Part shown: positions 18,468 through 27,560 of the stretch, one piece after another
Numbering within the stretch: position 1 is the first letter of the stretch
Layout of the letters: every line of letters starts with the position of its first letter
Assembly: GCF_000730385.1 (NCBI RefSeq)
Contig: NZ_CP008849.1
Span: 1,240,001 to 1,304,000, forward strand
Length of the DNA stretch: 64,000 nucleotides
Direction of reading: 5' to 3'
Source: Alteromonas australica
GTDB taxonomy: Bacteria; Pseudomonadota; Gammaproteobacteria; Enterobacterales; Alteromonadaceae
Notes under the pieces: model-generated
Seen by the model: only the letters and a program-made list of their open reading frames with translations
Databases searched by the model: none
What the model was told of the DNA's origin: nothing
Made by a program: the position numbers and the translations under genes

Positions 18468-18731
18468 ATGCAAGTTATGGTTGAATTGTCGTTGTACCCA
18501 TTAGTCAATGAGTACATACCTCCTATTCAAGCCTTTATTGACAGGCTTAATGCCTATACAGAACTTAGCGTGACCACCTGCTCAACGAGCACGCAAGTCA
18601 CGGGTGAGTATAATGATGTACTGCCAATTCTAGGTAAGGAAATGCAACGTACTCATGAAGAAGTAGGGCAAGCTATTTTTGTGGCTAAGTTTCTCAACTT
18701 TGATGCCATGCAAGCAAGAAAGTCATCCTAG
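18468..18731 (+). CDS. YkoF-like thiamine/HMP-binding domain protein
   Basis: An 87-residue soluble protein: VELSLYPLVNEYIPPIQAFIDRL and VTTCSTSTQVTGEYNDV match the Ykof/MTH1187-type ferredoxin-like domain, which in Bacillus YkoF binds thiamine and hydroxymethylpyrimidine. Here only one copy of the domain is present, without a transporter fusion. AAAGGAG precedes the ATG, and the last base of the stop overlaps the GTG of the next gene, so it is translationally coupled with pnuT. It may buffer or hand over thiamine after import; that is inference. Confidence 0.75.
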   Translation: MQVMVELSLYPLVNEYIPPIQAFIDRLNAYTELSVTTCSTSTQVTGEYNDVLPILGKEMQRTHEEVGQAIFVAKFLNFDAMQARKSS

Positions 18732-19378
18732 TGAGTGACTTTACTTCCCACTTTTTAAGTCAAATAGCCGCGACTTCACCACTAGAGTGGGTCGCTGTTC
18801 TATTAGCCATCGGGTATGTGCTGTTGGCAGCAAAACAAAATAGCTGGTGCTGGCTTTGTGCGTTTGTTAGTACCGCGATTTATACGTGGCTGTTTTGGCA
18901 AGTGACTTTACCTTTTCAATCGGCCCTCAACTTCTTCTATATGATAATGGCGGGATATGGCTATTATCAGTGGTCTAAGGGCGGTACCGACAGTTCAGAA
19001 ACCAAGCCTGTGCGTTCTTGGCCGCTATGGATTCATGTCACCATTGTGCCTAGTTTACTGATAGGCGCTTGGTTGTTAACCCAGGCTGCAGCTTCGCAGT
19101 TTAACAGTGATTATTTATTGCTAGATGCGTGTATTAATGTATTAAGCGTTGTGACGACGTTTATGGTTGCGCACAAAGTGTTACAGAATTGGGTGTATTG
19201 GTTTTTCATCAATCTTGCTTCTGCCTATTTGTACTTACAAGTTGGGTATGCACTATCAGCGTGTCTGTTTTTAGGCTATGTCGGGTTTTCATTATTTGGT
19301 TACTATCAATGGCTGTTGCAATGGAAAGGGCAAAATGAACGAGAGAGACATACTGCTTCGCTTACAGAAACCACTTAA
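18731..19378 (+). CDS. pnuT: PnuC-family transporter, predicted thiamine transporter PnuT
   Basis: A 215-residue inner-membrane protein of the PnuC family with about seven membrane helices. The W-rich motifs NSWCWLCAFVSTAIYTWLFW and WVYWFFINLASAYLY are family signatures. PnuC proteins carry nicotinamide riboside, but members under TPP riboswitches form the PnuT branch and are predicted to move thiamine by facilitated diffusion with intracellular trapping by phosphorylation. The start is GTG overlapping the upstream stop, and the end overlaps the kinase gene by 44 bases. Trapping fits with the kinase next door. Confidence 0.88.
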   Translation: MSDFTSHFLSQIAATSPLEWVAVLLAIGYVLLAAKQNSWCWLCAFVSTAIYTWLFWQVTLPFQSALNFFYMIMAGYGYYQWSKGGTDSSETKPVRSWPLWIHVTIVPSLLIGAWLLTQAAASQFNSDYLLLDACINVLSVVTTFMVAHKVLQNWVYWFFINLASAYLYLQVGYALSACLFLGYVGFSLFGYYQWLLQWKGQNERERHTASLTETT

Positions 19379-20147
19379 GCTTTCTACTGCCGCGACCTTA
19401 CAGCGCCATCCTGCAGGGGAAGTTAACCACGTATTCCAATTGCAAGATGTTCATTTAAACGCAGCGGTAAAGTGGTTAGGTGAAGATAGCTTTAGTGGCG
19501 TTAATCGCCGCAGCCAATTTGACCTTCAACAGCAGCTAGCTGCATTGGGCGTGGCGCCTTTACCACTGTGGCTAAGTCACGACGAAACCCTGTGGGTAGA
19601 AGCCTGGGTAGAAGATACGCCGAGTACTCACAGCGCTGAACAAAGCAATCAAAATAAGGGTGAGGTTAGCCCAGCGACATTGGCCTCTGTATTGGCTTAT
19701 ATTCATGGCGTGTCTGTAGAGGCTGAGCCGCTTCATTTAGTGAATCGTTGGCGGCACTATATCAATGTGGCTCAACTTCCAGAAGGTAGCGAACTATTAA
19801 AGCGTGCCCAAGGGTTAGAAGCACAGGTCATCGAAAGCGAAGCTCGCCCTGGTGACAAGGTGCTATGTCATAATGATTTATTAAAAGGGCATGTGCTTTT
19901 TGCGCGTTGTCAGCCTCCCTTATTAATTGATTGGGAATATGCCGCAATGGGGAATCGGTATTTTGATCTGGCGTCCTGTTGCAGCATCAATCAGCTTTCT
20001 GAGAAAGAGAGTAAAACCCTTGTGACAGGTTATGCAAATATCCTAGGTATTAACCCTGACTATGCATTTGCACAGTACCAAACGCATCTTGCTATTGTGC
20101 ACGTCACCGACAGCTTGTGGCGGTGCGCGATGAATAGAACTCGCTAG
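19335..20147 (+). CDS. Aminoglycoside phosphotransferase-fold kinase, predicted thiamine kinase
   Basis: A 270-residue APH/choline-kinase-like protein. The catalytic loop VLCHNDLLKGHVLF and the metal-binding IDWEYAAMGNRYFDLAS are clear. The start at 19335 follows GGAAAGGG at good spacing and lies inside the end of pnuT. In this TPP-riboswitch operon it most likely phosphorylates thiamine (like ThiK), trapping it after PnuT. The family also includes choline and sugar kinases, so the substrate rests on context. Confidence 0.75.
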   Translation: MNERDILLRLQKPLKLSTAATLQRHPAGEVNHVFQLQDVHLNAAVKWLGEDSFSGVNRRSQFDLQQQLAALGVAPLPLWLSHDETLWVEAWVEDTPSTHSAEQSNQNKGEVSPATLASVLAYIHGVSVEAEPLHLVNRWRHYINVAQLPEGSELLKRAQGLEAQVIESEARPGDKVLCHNDLLKGHVLFARCQPPLLIDWEYAAMGNRYFDLASCCSINQLSEKESKTLVTGYANILGINPDYAFAQYQTHLAIVHVTDSLWRCAMNRTR

Positions 20148-20216
20148 GTTTTTACTGATATAGATTGAAAAATCAACGCATTGATGGTTAATTAAGCATG
20201 AAGACAGTGAAGGCAA

Positions 20217-20237
20217 TAAAAAGGCTTTACCTTTTTA
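20217..20237 (+). terminator. Weak hairpin at the end of the thiamine operon
   Basis: TAAAAAGG pairs with CCTTTTTA around a 5-nt loop. It could end the operon, but it also overlaps the -35 region of the tRNA promoter, so its role is uncertain. Confidence 0.35.
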
Positions 20238-20253
20238 ATGCCATCCGTATAAT
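20226..20253 (+). promoter_or_regulatory. Promoter of tRNA-Trp
   Basis: TTTACC at 20226 and a perfect TATAAT at 20248 are 16 bases apart. A GC-rich discriminator (GCACAGCGCGC) follows, as is usual for stable RNA genes. Confidence 0.7.
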
Positions 20254-20265
20254 GCACAGCGCGCT

Positions 20266-20342
20266 AGGGGTGTAGTTCGAATTGGTAGAACAGCGGTCTC
20301 CAAAACCGATGGTTGGGGGTTCGAGTCCCTCCACCCCTGCCA
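20266..20342 (+). tRNA. tRNA-Trp (anticodon CCA)
   Basis: A 77-nt tRNA with encoded 3' CCA. The acceptor stem AGGGGTG pairs with CACCCCT, the anticodon loop is CTCCAAA, and the T loop GGTTCGAGTCC is standard. Confidence 0.96.
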
Positions 20343-20568
20343 CTTTTCCTTACGGTTATTTTCCATCATTCTGAAACGCCTGAAGTTATCTACTTTAATG
20401 CCGTTATCATCTTCTTTTTATCCTAGTGTTTGTTTTTATTGTCATTGCTAACTCTATTAGTGAATCAAGAAATTCCTACGTGTCATGAATAGCCATTCAA
20501 CATTGCAGGTGATTCAAGTACACTTACTCGCTCACGAATAGGTTAGTCATTTTTAGTTAGGCATTTTT

Positions 20569-21075
20569 ATGGCGTTTACTCAGTATCAACAGGCTGTGTT
20601 ACAAGAAATGGGCATTCAAGTTTGGATTTCCAAAGACGCCTATTTGGATAAGTCCGCCACCGATGAGAGAAAAGCGGCAAACTCCATTTTTGGTGCTAAC
20701 CCTGTAGGACCGATAGACGCGAAACCTGTTTCTCAACAGGAGAAGCAAAGTCGTTTAGCACAGCTTCGCGCGCAAGTGGAAAGCAAAGAAACGAGCCCTA
20801 AGCCCAAACCGTCTGTGACAGATTCGCCGCAACAGGGTATTCCACTTAGCGCAGAGCAAAAGCGTGATAGTGCCCAGTGGCTATCAGATCTTACCCTTGC
20901 GTGTGTGCAAATAGGCTTGTCTTCATCTCTAGTGAACATTGTCATTGATACATCATTGCGTGTTGACGCTAACGCAATTAGGTTACCTGCCTTGCCCCAC
21001 AAATTAAGCGCGGCGCAAAAAAAAGCACTGTGGCACGCTTTAGTTAGCGCGAGTCAATCAAAGGGCCATGCTTAA
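20569..21075 (+). CDS. holD: DNA polymerase III psi subunit-like protein
   Basis: A 168-residue protein. Its N-terminus (YQQAVLQEMGIQVW) matches the region of E. coli HolD that binds chi (LQQLGITQW), and the gene sits 3 bases before rimI, exactly as holD-rimI in E. coli. The middle (residues about 55-95) is a charged, low-complexity linker, and the C-terminal part is a small alpha/beta domain (LVNIVIDTSLRVDANAIRLP). Psi bridges chi to the clamp loader during replication. Sequence match is short; synteny makes the call. Confidence 0.72.
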   Translation: MAFTQYQQAVLQEMGIQVWISKDAYLDKSATDERKAANSIFGANPVGPIDAKPVSQQEKQSRLAQLRAQVESKETSPKPKPSVTDSPQQGIPLSAEQKRDSAQWLSDLTLACVQIGLSSSLVNIVIDTSLRVDANAIRLPALPHKLSAAQKKALWHALVSASQSKGHA

Positions 21076-21078
21076 GTA

Positions 21079-21543
21079 ATGTCTCTTTGTCTTGTTAACG
21101 ATGATACCTTAAAGCGCGATTTTGAAGCTGCGTATCACATCCACAAAAGCGTACAGGTCACTCCGTGGTCTTTTGCCACCTTTGCTGATAGCTTTAAAAC
21201 GCCTTACTACGGTGTATTCGCATACGAAGATGGGCAAGTTATTGGTTATGCCATTATGCTTGAAGTCCTCGACGAAGCGACATTAATGGATATTGCTGTC
21301 GCGCAAAGTACGCGAGGAAAAGGTGTAGGAAAAGCGTTGCTAGACCTTGTAATTCGTACTTCCTGTCACCACCTAATGCGTGAAATCTGGCTGGATGTCA
21401 GAGAAAGTAATCACACCGCTATCGGGCTTTATTTATCCCGTGGTTTCGAACATATTGATATACGTAAGAACTATTACACCACCGCAACAGGTAAAGAAAA
21501 CGCGTTGGTGATGAAACATCAGTGTTCGCCTAGCGCTCGTTAG
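21079..21543 (+). CDS. rimI: Ribosomal protein S18 alanine N-acetyltransferase RimI
   Basis: A 154-residue GNAT enzyme that acetylates the N-terminal alanine of S18. Motif A is VAQSTRGKGVGKALLD, motif B runs through LDVRESNHTAIGLYLSRGFE, and the N-terminal HIHKSVQVTPWSFATFADSF is typical of RimI. It lies 3 bases after holD, likely co-transcribed. Confidence 0.9.
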   Translation: MSLCLVNDDTLKRDFEAAYHIHKSVQVTPWSFATFADSFKTPYYGVFAYEDGQVIGYAIMLEVLDEATLMDIAVAQSTRGKGVGKALLDLVIRTSCHHLMREIWLDVRESNHTAIGLYLSRGFEHIDIRKNYYTTATGKENALVMKHQCSPSAR

Positions 21544-21562
21544 CGGTTATCGAAGAGGATTT

Positions 21563-21859
21563 ATGCAAAAGGTATTCAATAAAGCGATAGTGTCGTTTAA
21601 ACGGTTTTCCATTAATGTGGTGACCTACCGTGAAGGGCATCATGTGTTGAAGCACAACGACCCCATGGGTGAAGGCCGCTACTTTAAATTCAATGTTGTG
21701 CTTAAGAAACCGCAGAAAGGCGGGCATTTTTTCGCTGAAAAAGTGATTTTTAATCTCTTTAATCGTGTCTATTTCTTCCGCCCCGATAAATACATGCATA
21801 GCGTCAGTAAAATTGAAAAAGGGCAGCGAACCTTACTGTCTATCGCCGTTTTAGTGTAG
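21563..21859 (+). CDS. Very small 2OG-Fe(II) oxygenase-like protein
   Basis: A 98-residue protein downstream of rimI with GAGGA before its ATG. It shows what looks like a minimal double-stranded beta-helix core: His31-x-Asp33 (HND), distal His79 in KYMHSVSKIEKGQR, and Arg89 where the family binds 2-oxoglutarate. The segment GEGRYFKFNVVLKKP is the expected strand after HxD. Normal family members have an N-terminal helical part of 60-100 residues, absent here, so it may be a stand-alone core, an inactive relic or part of a complex. Substrate unknown. Confidence 0.55.
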   Translation: MQKVFNKAIVSFKRFSINVVTYREGHHVLKHNDPMGEGRYFKFNVVLKKPQKGGHFFAEKVIFNLFNRVYFFRPDKYMHSVSKIEKGQRTLLSIAVLV

Positions 21860-22034
21860 CTTGCTATAGGTGTAATGAAAAGTTGACCATTTGGTCTATA
21901 AAAAAGCATTAACTTATCGTTACACCGTTTTATTTCCTCTTAAATTCGCTTATATTGCGCCCGCTGTAACCTGGGTCTCCCGACACTGGGTTAATCCATC
22001 TTGTCTTGTTATTTTAGTTTTTCAGGTTTACACC

Positions 22035-22955
22035 ATGTCTATCGTGTTATCAGAAGATAAAACGCAATCTACCGGCATTAAAATGCTACTAGTTGCCGTA
22101 CTGTGTTTAGGGTTAAATTGGCCAGGCATGAAGGTGGGGCTGGAGATCGTGGGGCCAATATGGATGGTGTGTCTGCGGTTTTTGTTAAGCTTGCCTGTCA
22201 TTGCCCTGTTTGTGCTTATCACAAAAAAACGCCTACCCCGATTGAATCGTCGCGATCGCGCTGTGGTGCTAATGGTCGCTTTCTTCCAATTTACCTTGTC
22301 TATGGGGCTGATCACCGTTTCTTTGCAGTTTATCCCAGCAGGGACAGCCAGCATTCTTATCTATACAACACCGCTTTGGATGTTGCTGATTGATACTGTT
22401 TGGTATCGTCACAAACCGCCGGCTAAACGCCTTTTATTAACCGGCGTATCTACTATAGGGTGCGGCATGATTTTAATGGCTTCTGGTCAACCTGGCGCTT
22501 GGTTGCCATTATCAGGAATGTTATTGGCATCGGCGCTTTGGGCGGTAGCTATACGCCGAGTGTCATTCCACAAATGGCAGGGCAGTGTTATTGAAGCCGT
22601 CTTTTGGCAGTTTACTTTCGCAGGCGCCCTTATGTTAGCGTTAGCGTTTGCCTTTGAGCCTATGCCTAAGTTTACGGAATATCACTGGCAAGACTGGTTA
22701 TTGTTAACCTATATTGGCCCAGTGGCGACCGGTTTGGGATTTGGTTTAATGGTGGCCGCGGGGCCCAAACTTCCCCCAGACAGAATTGCACTTATTTCAA
22801 CCTTAACGCCCATAGTGGGGTACGTAAGCTCAGTGGTAATACTAGGTGAAACGCTCTTATTTAGTGTTGTTGCTGGCGCAGTACTTATGATTGCGGCGCT
22901 TGTGGTCAACGGTGTGTCGCAAAAAACACTCAAAAAGGTGTTTAAGCTGAAATAG
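22035..22955 (+). CDS. DMT-superfamily (EamA) transporter
   Basis: A 306-residue inner-membrane protein with about ten helices in two EamA repeats. Family signatures include GLNWPGMKVGLEIVGPIWMVCLRF in the first repeat and PDRIALISTLTPIVGYVSSV in the second. I choose the ATG at 22035; the open frame reaches 21891 but the added part is poor. EamA proteins mostly export amino acids or small metabolites. It stands alone and converges on the LysR gene. Confidence 0.85.
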   Translation: MSIVLSEDKTQSTGIKMLLVAVLCLGLNWPGMKVGLEIVGPIWMVCLRFLLSLPVIALFVLITKKRLPRLNRRDRAVVLMVAFFQFTLSMGLITVSLQFIPAGTASILIYTTPLWMLLIDTVWYRHKPPAKRLLLTGVSTIGCGMILMASGQPGAWLPLSGMLLASALWAVAIRRVSFHKWQGSVIEAVFWQFTFAGALMLALAFAFEPMPKFTEYHWQDWLLLTYIGPVATGLGFGLMVAAGPKLPPDRIALISTLTPIVGYVSSVVILGETLLFSVVAGAVLMIAALVVNGVSQKTLKKVFKLK

Positions 22956-22963
22956 CCAGTGGC

Positions 22964-23860
22964 TTATAAGATTAGCCTTGGGGTTATGAAGTCTAGAAAC
23001 GCGGTAATTCGCGACGACACTGCACTGTTCCTGTAATAAACCGCTTGTATCTGCTCTCTAGGGTTGGGTGAAATAATATCGTTTTCAAAAACCGGTACAA
23101 GTGCACCTTGCTGAATGTCTTTATGTATCATGAAGTGGGATAAAAAGGCGATACCTTGGCCCGCTAAACAAAGGTGGCGAATGGTTTCGCCACTGGATGC
23201 CCGCAACGCATAGTGAAGCGATTGAAGCGGTATCTTTTGCTTCAACGGCAGCTTATTCAAATTCGCTCCGTCACTAAACCCAATTAACATATGATCCGTT
23301 AAGGTAGTCGCATCACCGTTAATGGGGTGAGCGCGCAGGTAGTCGGGGCTTGCCACTAAATGTAAGCGGCTTCGACCTAATTGCTTCGCATGTAAGTTAG
23401 AGTCGTCTAATTCGCCAATGCGTATGGCAATATCGGTTTTATGTTCAAGTAGGTCGATAATACTATCGTGGCTGGTCATATCTAAGGTTATCTCGGGATA
23501 CGCTTGTCGAAACTCGCCGACCAAAGGCGCAAGCTGATGCAAAACAAACGGGCTCGCTGCATCTACCCGAAGTTTGCCAGAAGGCGAATGCTTTAATAGC
23601 CGCAGCGCTTCTTCACCTTTCTCTAAAGTGTTTAGGCCATCACGGGTGTATTGAAGAAATAACTGGCCTTCTTCGGTTAATTCCAGTCTTCGAGTGGTAC
23701 GATTTAGCAGGGTGACTCCCAATGTATCTTCCAATCTAGACACTGCACGACTGACCTTTGCAACTTGCTGCTCAAGTAAATTTGCAGCGCCGGAAAAGCT
23801 GCCAGTGTCTACCACGGTAACAAATGCTTCTAAATCTTCTGATTTCGTCGATACTGGCAT
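22964..23860 (-). CDS. LysR-family transcriptional regulator
   Basis: A 298-residue regulator. The N-terminal winged helix (residues about 5-65: AFVTVVDTGSFSGAANLL...VSRAVSRLEDTLGVTLLNR) is classic, followed by the effector-binding domain. It is divergent from the MFS gene at 24030 with 169 bases between them, the usual layout for a LysR regulator and its target; the inducer is unknown. Confidence 0.92.
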   Translation of the reverse strand: MPVSTKSEDLEAFVTVVDTGSFSGAANLLEQQVAKVSRAVSRLEDTLGVTLLNRTTRRLELTEEGQLFLQYTRDGLNTLEKGEEALRLLKHSPSGKLRVDAASPFVLHQLAPLVGEFRQAYPEITLDMTSHDSIIDLLEHKTDIAIRIGELDDSNLHAKQLGRSRLHLVASPDYLRAHPINGDATTLTDHMLIGFSDGANLNKLPLKQKIPLQSLHYALRASSGETIRHLCLAGQGIAFLSHFMIHKDIQQGALVPVFENDIISPNPREQIQAVYYRNSAVSSRITAFLDFITPRLIL

Positions 23861-24029
23861 TCCATGAACTCTTCTTTTTCATTTTCTACAAAAGTATTTT
23901 GTCATTAATGCTGTTTTTTGCAAAAGAAAATATCGTCAAACTGTGCGCACTTAATCACTAACCCTTGTCTCTGCCCGCCTATTTGCCACTTTGTGCAGGT
24001 GGAAACATTAACTTTTATGAGGAAAAACA

Positions 24030-25196
24030 ATGCCTATTGCATTATTTGCGTTAACATTAAGTGCGTTTGCTATTGGCACGACCGAATTTGTTATTGTGGG
24101 GCTTGTCCCTACGATTGCCGCTGATCTTGGTGTGACTTTACCTAGCGCTGGTTTATTAGTGAGTCTTTATGCCGTGGGTGTGGCGGTTGGCGCCCCTGTG
24201 TTGACAGCATTAACTGGAAAATGGAACAGAAAGCACGTTCTGTTAAGCCTCATGGCACTCTTTGTAGCGGGTAATCTGCTTGCTTGGCAAGCGCCAAGCT
24301 ACGAGAGTTTAATACTCGCTCGCATTCTTACCGGCCTTGCCCACGGTGTGTTCTTTTCAATTGGCTCTACCATTGCCACTAGCTTGGTCGCGAAAGAAAA
24401 AGAAGCCAGCGCCATAGCAATTATGTTTACCGGGCTTACTGTTGCCTTAGTAACAGGCGTCCCTCTTGGTACATGGATTGGTCAGAGCTTCGGCTGGCGC
24501 GCGACCTTCTTAGTGGTATCTGCTCTTGGCACGCTTGCGCTTATCGGCAGTGCATTATTAGTACCCAACAACTTAAAGCAAAGTAAACCCGCCACACTTG
24601 GTGAGCAAATGAAGGTATTGGTTCAACCTCGCTTGGTGCTGGTTTATCTCATGACAATTTTAGGGTATGGCGGTACGTTTACCGCGTTCACTTACCTCGC
24701 GCCTATATTGCAGGAAGAAGCAGGGTTTGCGCCATCAGCGATAAGCTTAATCATGTTGGTTTACGGAGCTTCGGTTGCTGTAGGAAACATTTATGGCGGT
24801 AAATTGGCCGACAAGAAGGGCCCAATCCGCGCACTAACCATTATTTTCTCAGCGCTCGCTGTCATCTTATTTGCGCTGACGTTTACCATGGGCAGTAAAG
24901 TGGCCGCAGTGATCACCGTGTTGGTATGGGGCGCCTTCGCTTTCGGAAACGTACCTGGCCTTCAAGTGTATGTAGTACAACTAGCTGAGAAGTTTACCCC
25001 CAATGCGGTTGATGTTGCCTCTGGTTTAAATATAGCGGCGTTTAACATTGGCATTGCTCTTGGCTCAATTATCGGTGGTGCTATTGTTGACGGCATGCAG
25101 TTATCTGATACCGCATGGGTCGGTGCACTTATCTCTGTCGCCGCGCTGGTGGTAACTCGCTTTAGCGGTCATTTAGACAAGCGCGCGCTGGCGTAA
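24030..25196 (+). CDS. MFS efflux transporter (DHA1, AraJ/YdhP-like)
   Basis: A 388-residue 12-helix major facilitator. The start of the protein, ALTLSAFAIGTTEFVIVGL, and WNRKHVLL in the loop between helices 2 and 3 are typical of the AraJ/YdhP/drug efflux group. A ribosome-binding site GAGGAAAAAC precedes the ATG. It is probably regulated by the divergent LysR protein. Substrate is unknown. Confidence 0.88.
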   Translation: MPIALFALTLSAFAIGTTEFVIVGLVPTIAADLGVTLPSAGLLVSLYAVGVAVGAPVLTALTGKWNRKHVLLSLMALFVAGNLLAWQAPSYESLILARILTGLAHGVFFSIGSTIATSLVAKEKEASAIAIMFTGLTVALVTGVPLGTWIGQSFGWRATFLVVSALGTLALIGSALLVPNNLKQSKPATLGEQMKVLVQPRLVLVYLMTILGYGGTFTAFTYLAPILQEEAGFAPSAISLIMLVYGASVAVGNIYGGKLADKKGPIRALTIIFSALAVILFALTFTMGSKVAAVITVLVWGAFAFGNVPGLQVYVVQLAEKFTPNAVDVASGLNIAAFNIGIALGSIIGGAIVDGMQLSDTAWVGALISVAALVVTRFSGHLDKRALA

Positions 25197-25232
25197 GCGA
25201 TGAAGCGCCGATAAAATGCCACCGCTTCGGGG

Positions 25233-25475
25233 TTGAAACTGGTGCAAACGGGCTTATCAAAGAAGGCGACTATAAAAACGTTTGCAATAGCGCCGCTGAA
25301 GTGGGAACTGGCACACGGTTTAGTCACTATCCCATCGTCGACTAAGCGCAAGAACTTGGAAACCAATTTCAAAGCCCTTGGACTGACCCTAGACGCAGAA
25401 GATGTTGCATACATTGACGCGCTTGACTGTGGCGACCGTCAAGCTACGCCTGATTTTGCGCCCGAGTGGGACTAA
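25233..25475 (+). pseudogene. Remnant of an aldo/keto reductase (dkgB-like)
   Basis: The last 55-60 codons encode [20 protein letters not shown] and [20 protein letters not shown], which match the C-terminus of DkgB (2,5-diketo-D-gluconate reductase B). The first 210 residues, including the catalytic Asp/Tyr/Lys/His, are missing, and the sequence directly upstream is degraded. The frame ends 4 bases into the 3' end of the convergent diguanylate cyclase gene. It is best read as a decayed gene rather than a small functional protein. Confidence 0.75.
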
Positions 25476-27232
25476 AAAGCCTTTATTATCACGTTTCGCC
25501 CTTTATCCTTGGCGGTATAAAGGGCTTTATCAGCTCGCCGAAAGGCGCAAACAATATCACTGGAGCTTTCACAGAGTGTCCAGCCGAAACTTGCCCCTAT
25601 TGTTCGACCTTGAAGTGCTTCAATACGTAGGGCATTAATATTCGCATGTACATCATTAAGCTGTGCTGCAAATGCATCGAGGTCATCATTAAGTGTCTTT
25701 TGATAAGCTGGATACCGTTGAACAATAGCAAACTCTTCACCACCATACCGGGCCGCAACCTGCTTATCATTATTTAAAGGGGAGAGAAGTTCAGCAATTG
25801 TTTTTAATACTTCATCGCCAATATCATGCCCGAACGTGTCATTAATGCTTTTGAAATGATCTAAGTCGATTAACGCCACGGCAAGAACCTCGTCTTCTTC
25901 ATTGCCATGAGTAAACGTATTATCGACAAACAAGTCTAGTGTTCGTCGGTTCGGTAGGTTGGTAAGGCTGTCTTTTGATGCAATGTCTGCAAGTGTCTTG
26001 TTCGTGTCTTCAAGGGCTTTAGTGCGCTCTTTTACCAATGCCTCTAATTTCGATGTTTGTTCGCTCCTAAGTTTAGCCGCCCGCTTTTGTGTATCCCGTT
26101 CCCGTTGAACCACTTTCACCATGTAGTTAGCAGTTAGCGAAACCATGAACAAGCAAGTAAGTACAATGCCGGTCATAAAGGTGGCGATAGGTTCAAGATA
26201 TAAATCAACGTTGAACAGGGCAATAATAGTGAGTACCAGTGTACTAAAGGTAACAGGCGCCATAGCAGCAGCAAGCCATTTTGCCCGGTCTGAGCCCCGC
26301 TTGTGCTCTACATAAATAACAATGCCCGCAGTAATAATAAAAGGGAAAAAGAGCAATACAGGTAGTCTAAGGGCTAGGTCTAACCCCAGTGTTTGCCATA
26401 GTAAAAGCCCTGCAAATGGCACGAGTAAACAGAACCGCTTAATATGTTTTGCGCCATAAACGGAGTGCCCTTCTTTTGCCAAACTTTGAAGCAAAACCCA
26501 AAAAGCACTCAGTAAGACAGCGTAAATGCTGAGGGCGTAGGAAATGTCATTAAGGTAGGGGGATGAAGGCCAAAGTATTTCAAACGCATAGCCAAAAACT
26601 CTGAAAAACCAAAAGGTCGTAGAGAAAATAAATGCCGCAAAACTTAAAAATACCCAATTTCGGCTAGTAATAAAGCCCACAAGACACAAGGCAGTAAGCA
26701 GCGCCATCGCACCGAAAAAAGCCATATCTCGCTGCAAGGTTTTTACATAGCGTTGATTAAAATACTCAGGCGTCCCTAACGTAAAGGTATACCGCAATAT
26801 TTCCCCCTGCATATACCCGCGGAATTCGGTTTCACTTGATGGCGATAAAATGGAGGGGAAGTGGTAGTTAGGTGCATTCACCGGGCGTGTTGAATATGGC
26901 GAATCGTCACCGGTTTCCCACACTGACACGCCATCGGTGACCACTAAAACCTTCATAGCTGGGAAGCCAATAGAAAACCAAACCGGAACAAGCTTTTCTA
27001 ATTCATTGTGAACGCTAACTTTAAAGTGAAGGTATTGGTGAGTTTGCCTTGGCAAGCGGCTAGGGTCGTCTACCCATAGTTCTTCGCCGGTTAACGTTGG
27101 TTTGTCGCTGATGGTGTAAAGTACATTGCTGTCTAGGGCAAGCTCCACTTTGGGATTTTTAAAAAATGCAGCTGCTTCTACACAATGGCTTGTAATAAGT
27201 ATCATAAACATCGATACAACAACTCTCAGCAT
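25472..27232 (-). CDS. Membrane diguanylate cyclase with 7TMR-DISM-like sensor
   Basis: A 586-residue inner-membrane protein. A signal peptide and periplasmic beta domain (to about residue 170) precede seven or so membrane helices (about 175-385), a coiled coil (390-425) and a GGDEF domain to the end. The active site is [10 protein letters not shown], with [18 protein letters not shown] upstream, so it should make cyclic di-GMP from GTP. I see no RxxD inhibitory site just before GGEEF. The layout resembles 7TMR-DISM receptors that sense periplasmic ligands. It is transcribed alone. Confidence 0.9.
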   Translation of the reverse strand: MLRVVVSMFMILITSHCVEAAAFFKNPKVELALDSNVLYTISDKPTLTGEELWVDDPSRLPRQTHQYLHFKVSVHNELEKLVPVWFSIGFPAMKVLVVTDGVSVWETGDDSPYSTRPVNAPNYHFPSILSPSSETEFRGYMQGEILRYTFTLGTPEYFNQRYVKTLQRDMAFFGAMALLTALCLVGFITSRNWVFLSFAAFIFSTTFWFFRVFGYAFEILWPSSPYLNDISYALSIYAVLLSAFWVLLQSLAKEGHSVYGAKHIKRFCLLVPFAGLLLWQTLGLDLALRLPVLLFFPFIITAGIVIYVEHKRGSDRAKWLAAAMAPVTFSTLVLTIIALFNVDLYLEPIATFMTGIVLTCLFMVSLTANYMVKVVQRERDTQKRAAKLRSEQTSKLEALVKERTKALEDTNKTLADIASKDSLTNLPNRRTLDLFVDNTFTHGNEEDEVLAVALIDLDHFKSINDTFGHDIGDEVLKTIAELLSPLNNDKQVAARYGGEEFAIVQRYPAYQKTLNDDLDAFAAQLNDVHANINALRIEALQGRTIGASFGWTLCESSSDIVCAFRRADKALYTAKDKGRNVIIKAF

Positions 27233-27560
27233 ACACCTTCCCTGTACTTCGCAATTCTATTTTATTATCGGATGAATATAGCACAGTATTTACATTTTTA
27301 AGTATGAGAAAAGTACAATATGGCGATAGTACTTTATCAACGTGAGACTGGCCAAGTCGCCGACAAAGTGTCTAATTTCTTGTGGTTCGCTCTACTGTTA
27401 CGCCCAGTAAAATGCTAAAATCCGCGCAATTATTTGCCAAGCCGAATCAAGCGTTTTGCTGCAACATCTTATTTGCGCGGAAAAGCATTGCTTATCCGTT
27501 ATAAAACGCGCCCGTAAACCAAGCGTGAACGGGGATAATAGATAACGAAGATAAGTATTA
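27233..27560. other. Divergent promoter region between the cyclase gene and prfC
   Basis: About 330 bases without a gene. It should carry promoters in both directions; I see no clear operator or RNA structure. Confidence 0.5.

Noticed and set aside
25169..25414. Minus-strand frame opposite the dkgB remnant
   Set aside because: It is a mirror frame of the MFS end and the pseudogene, and the plus-strand translation matches a known family.
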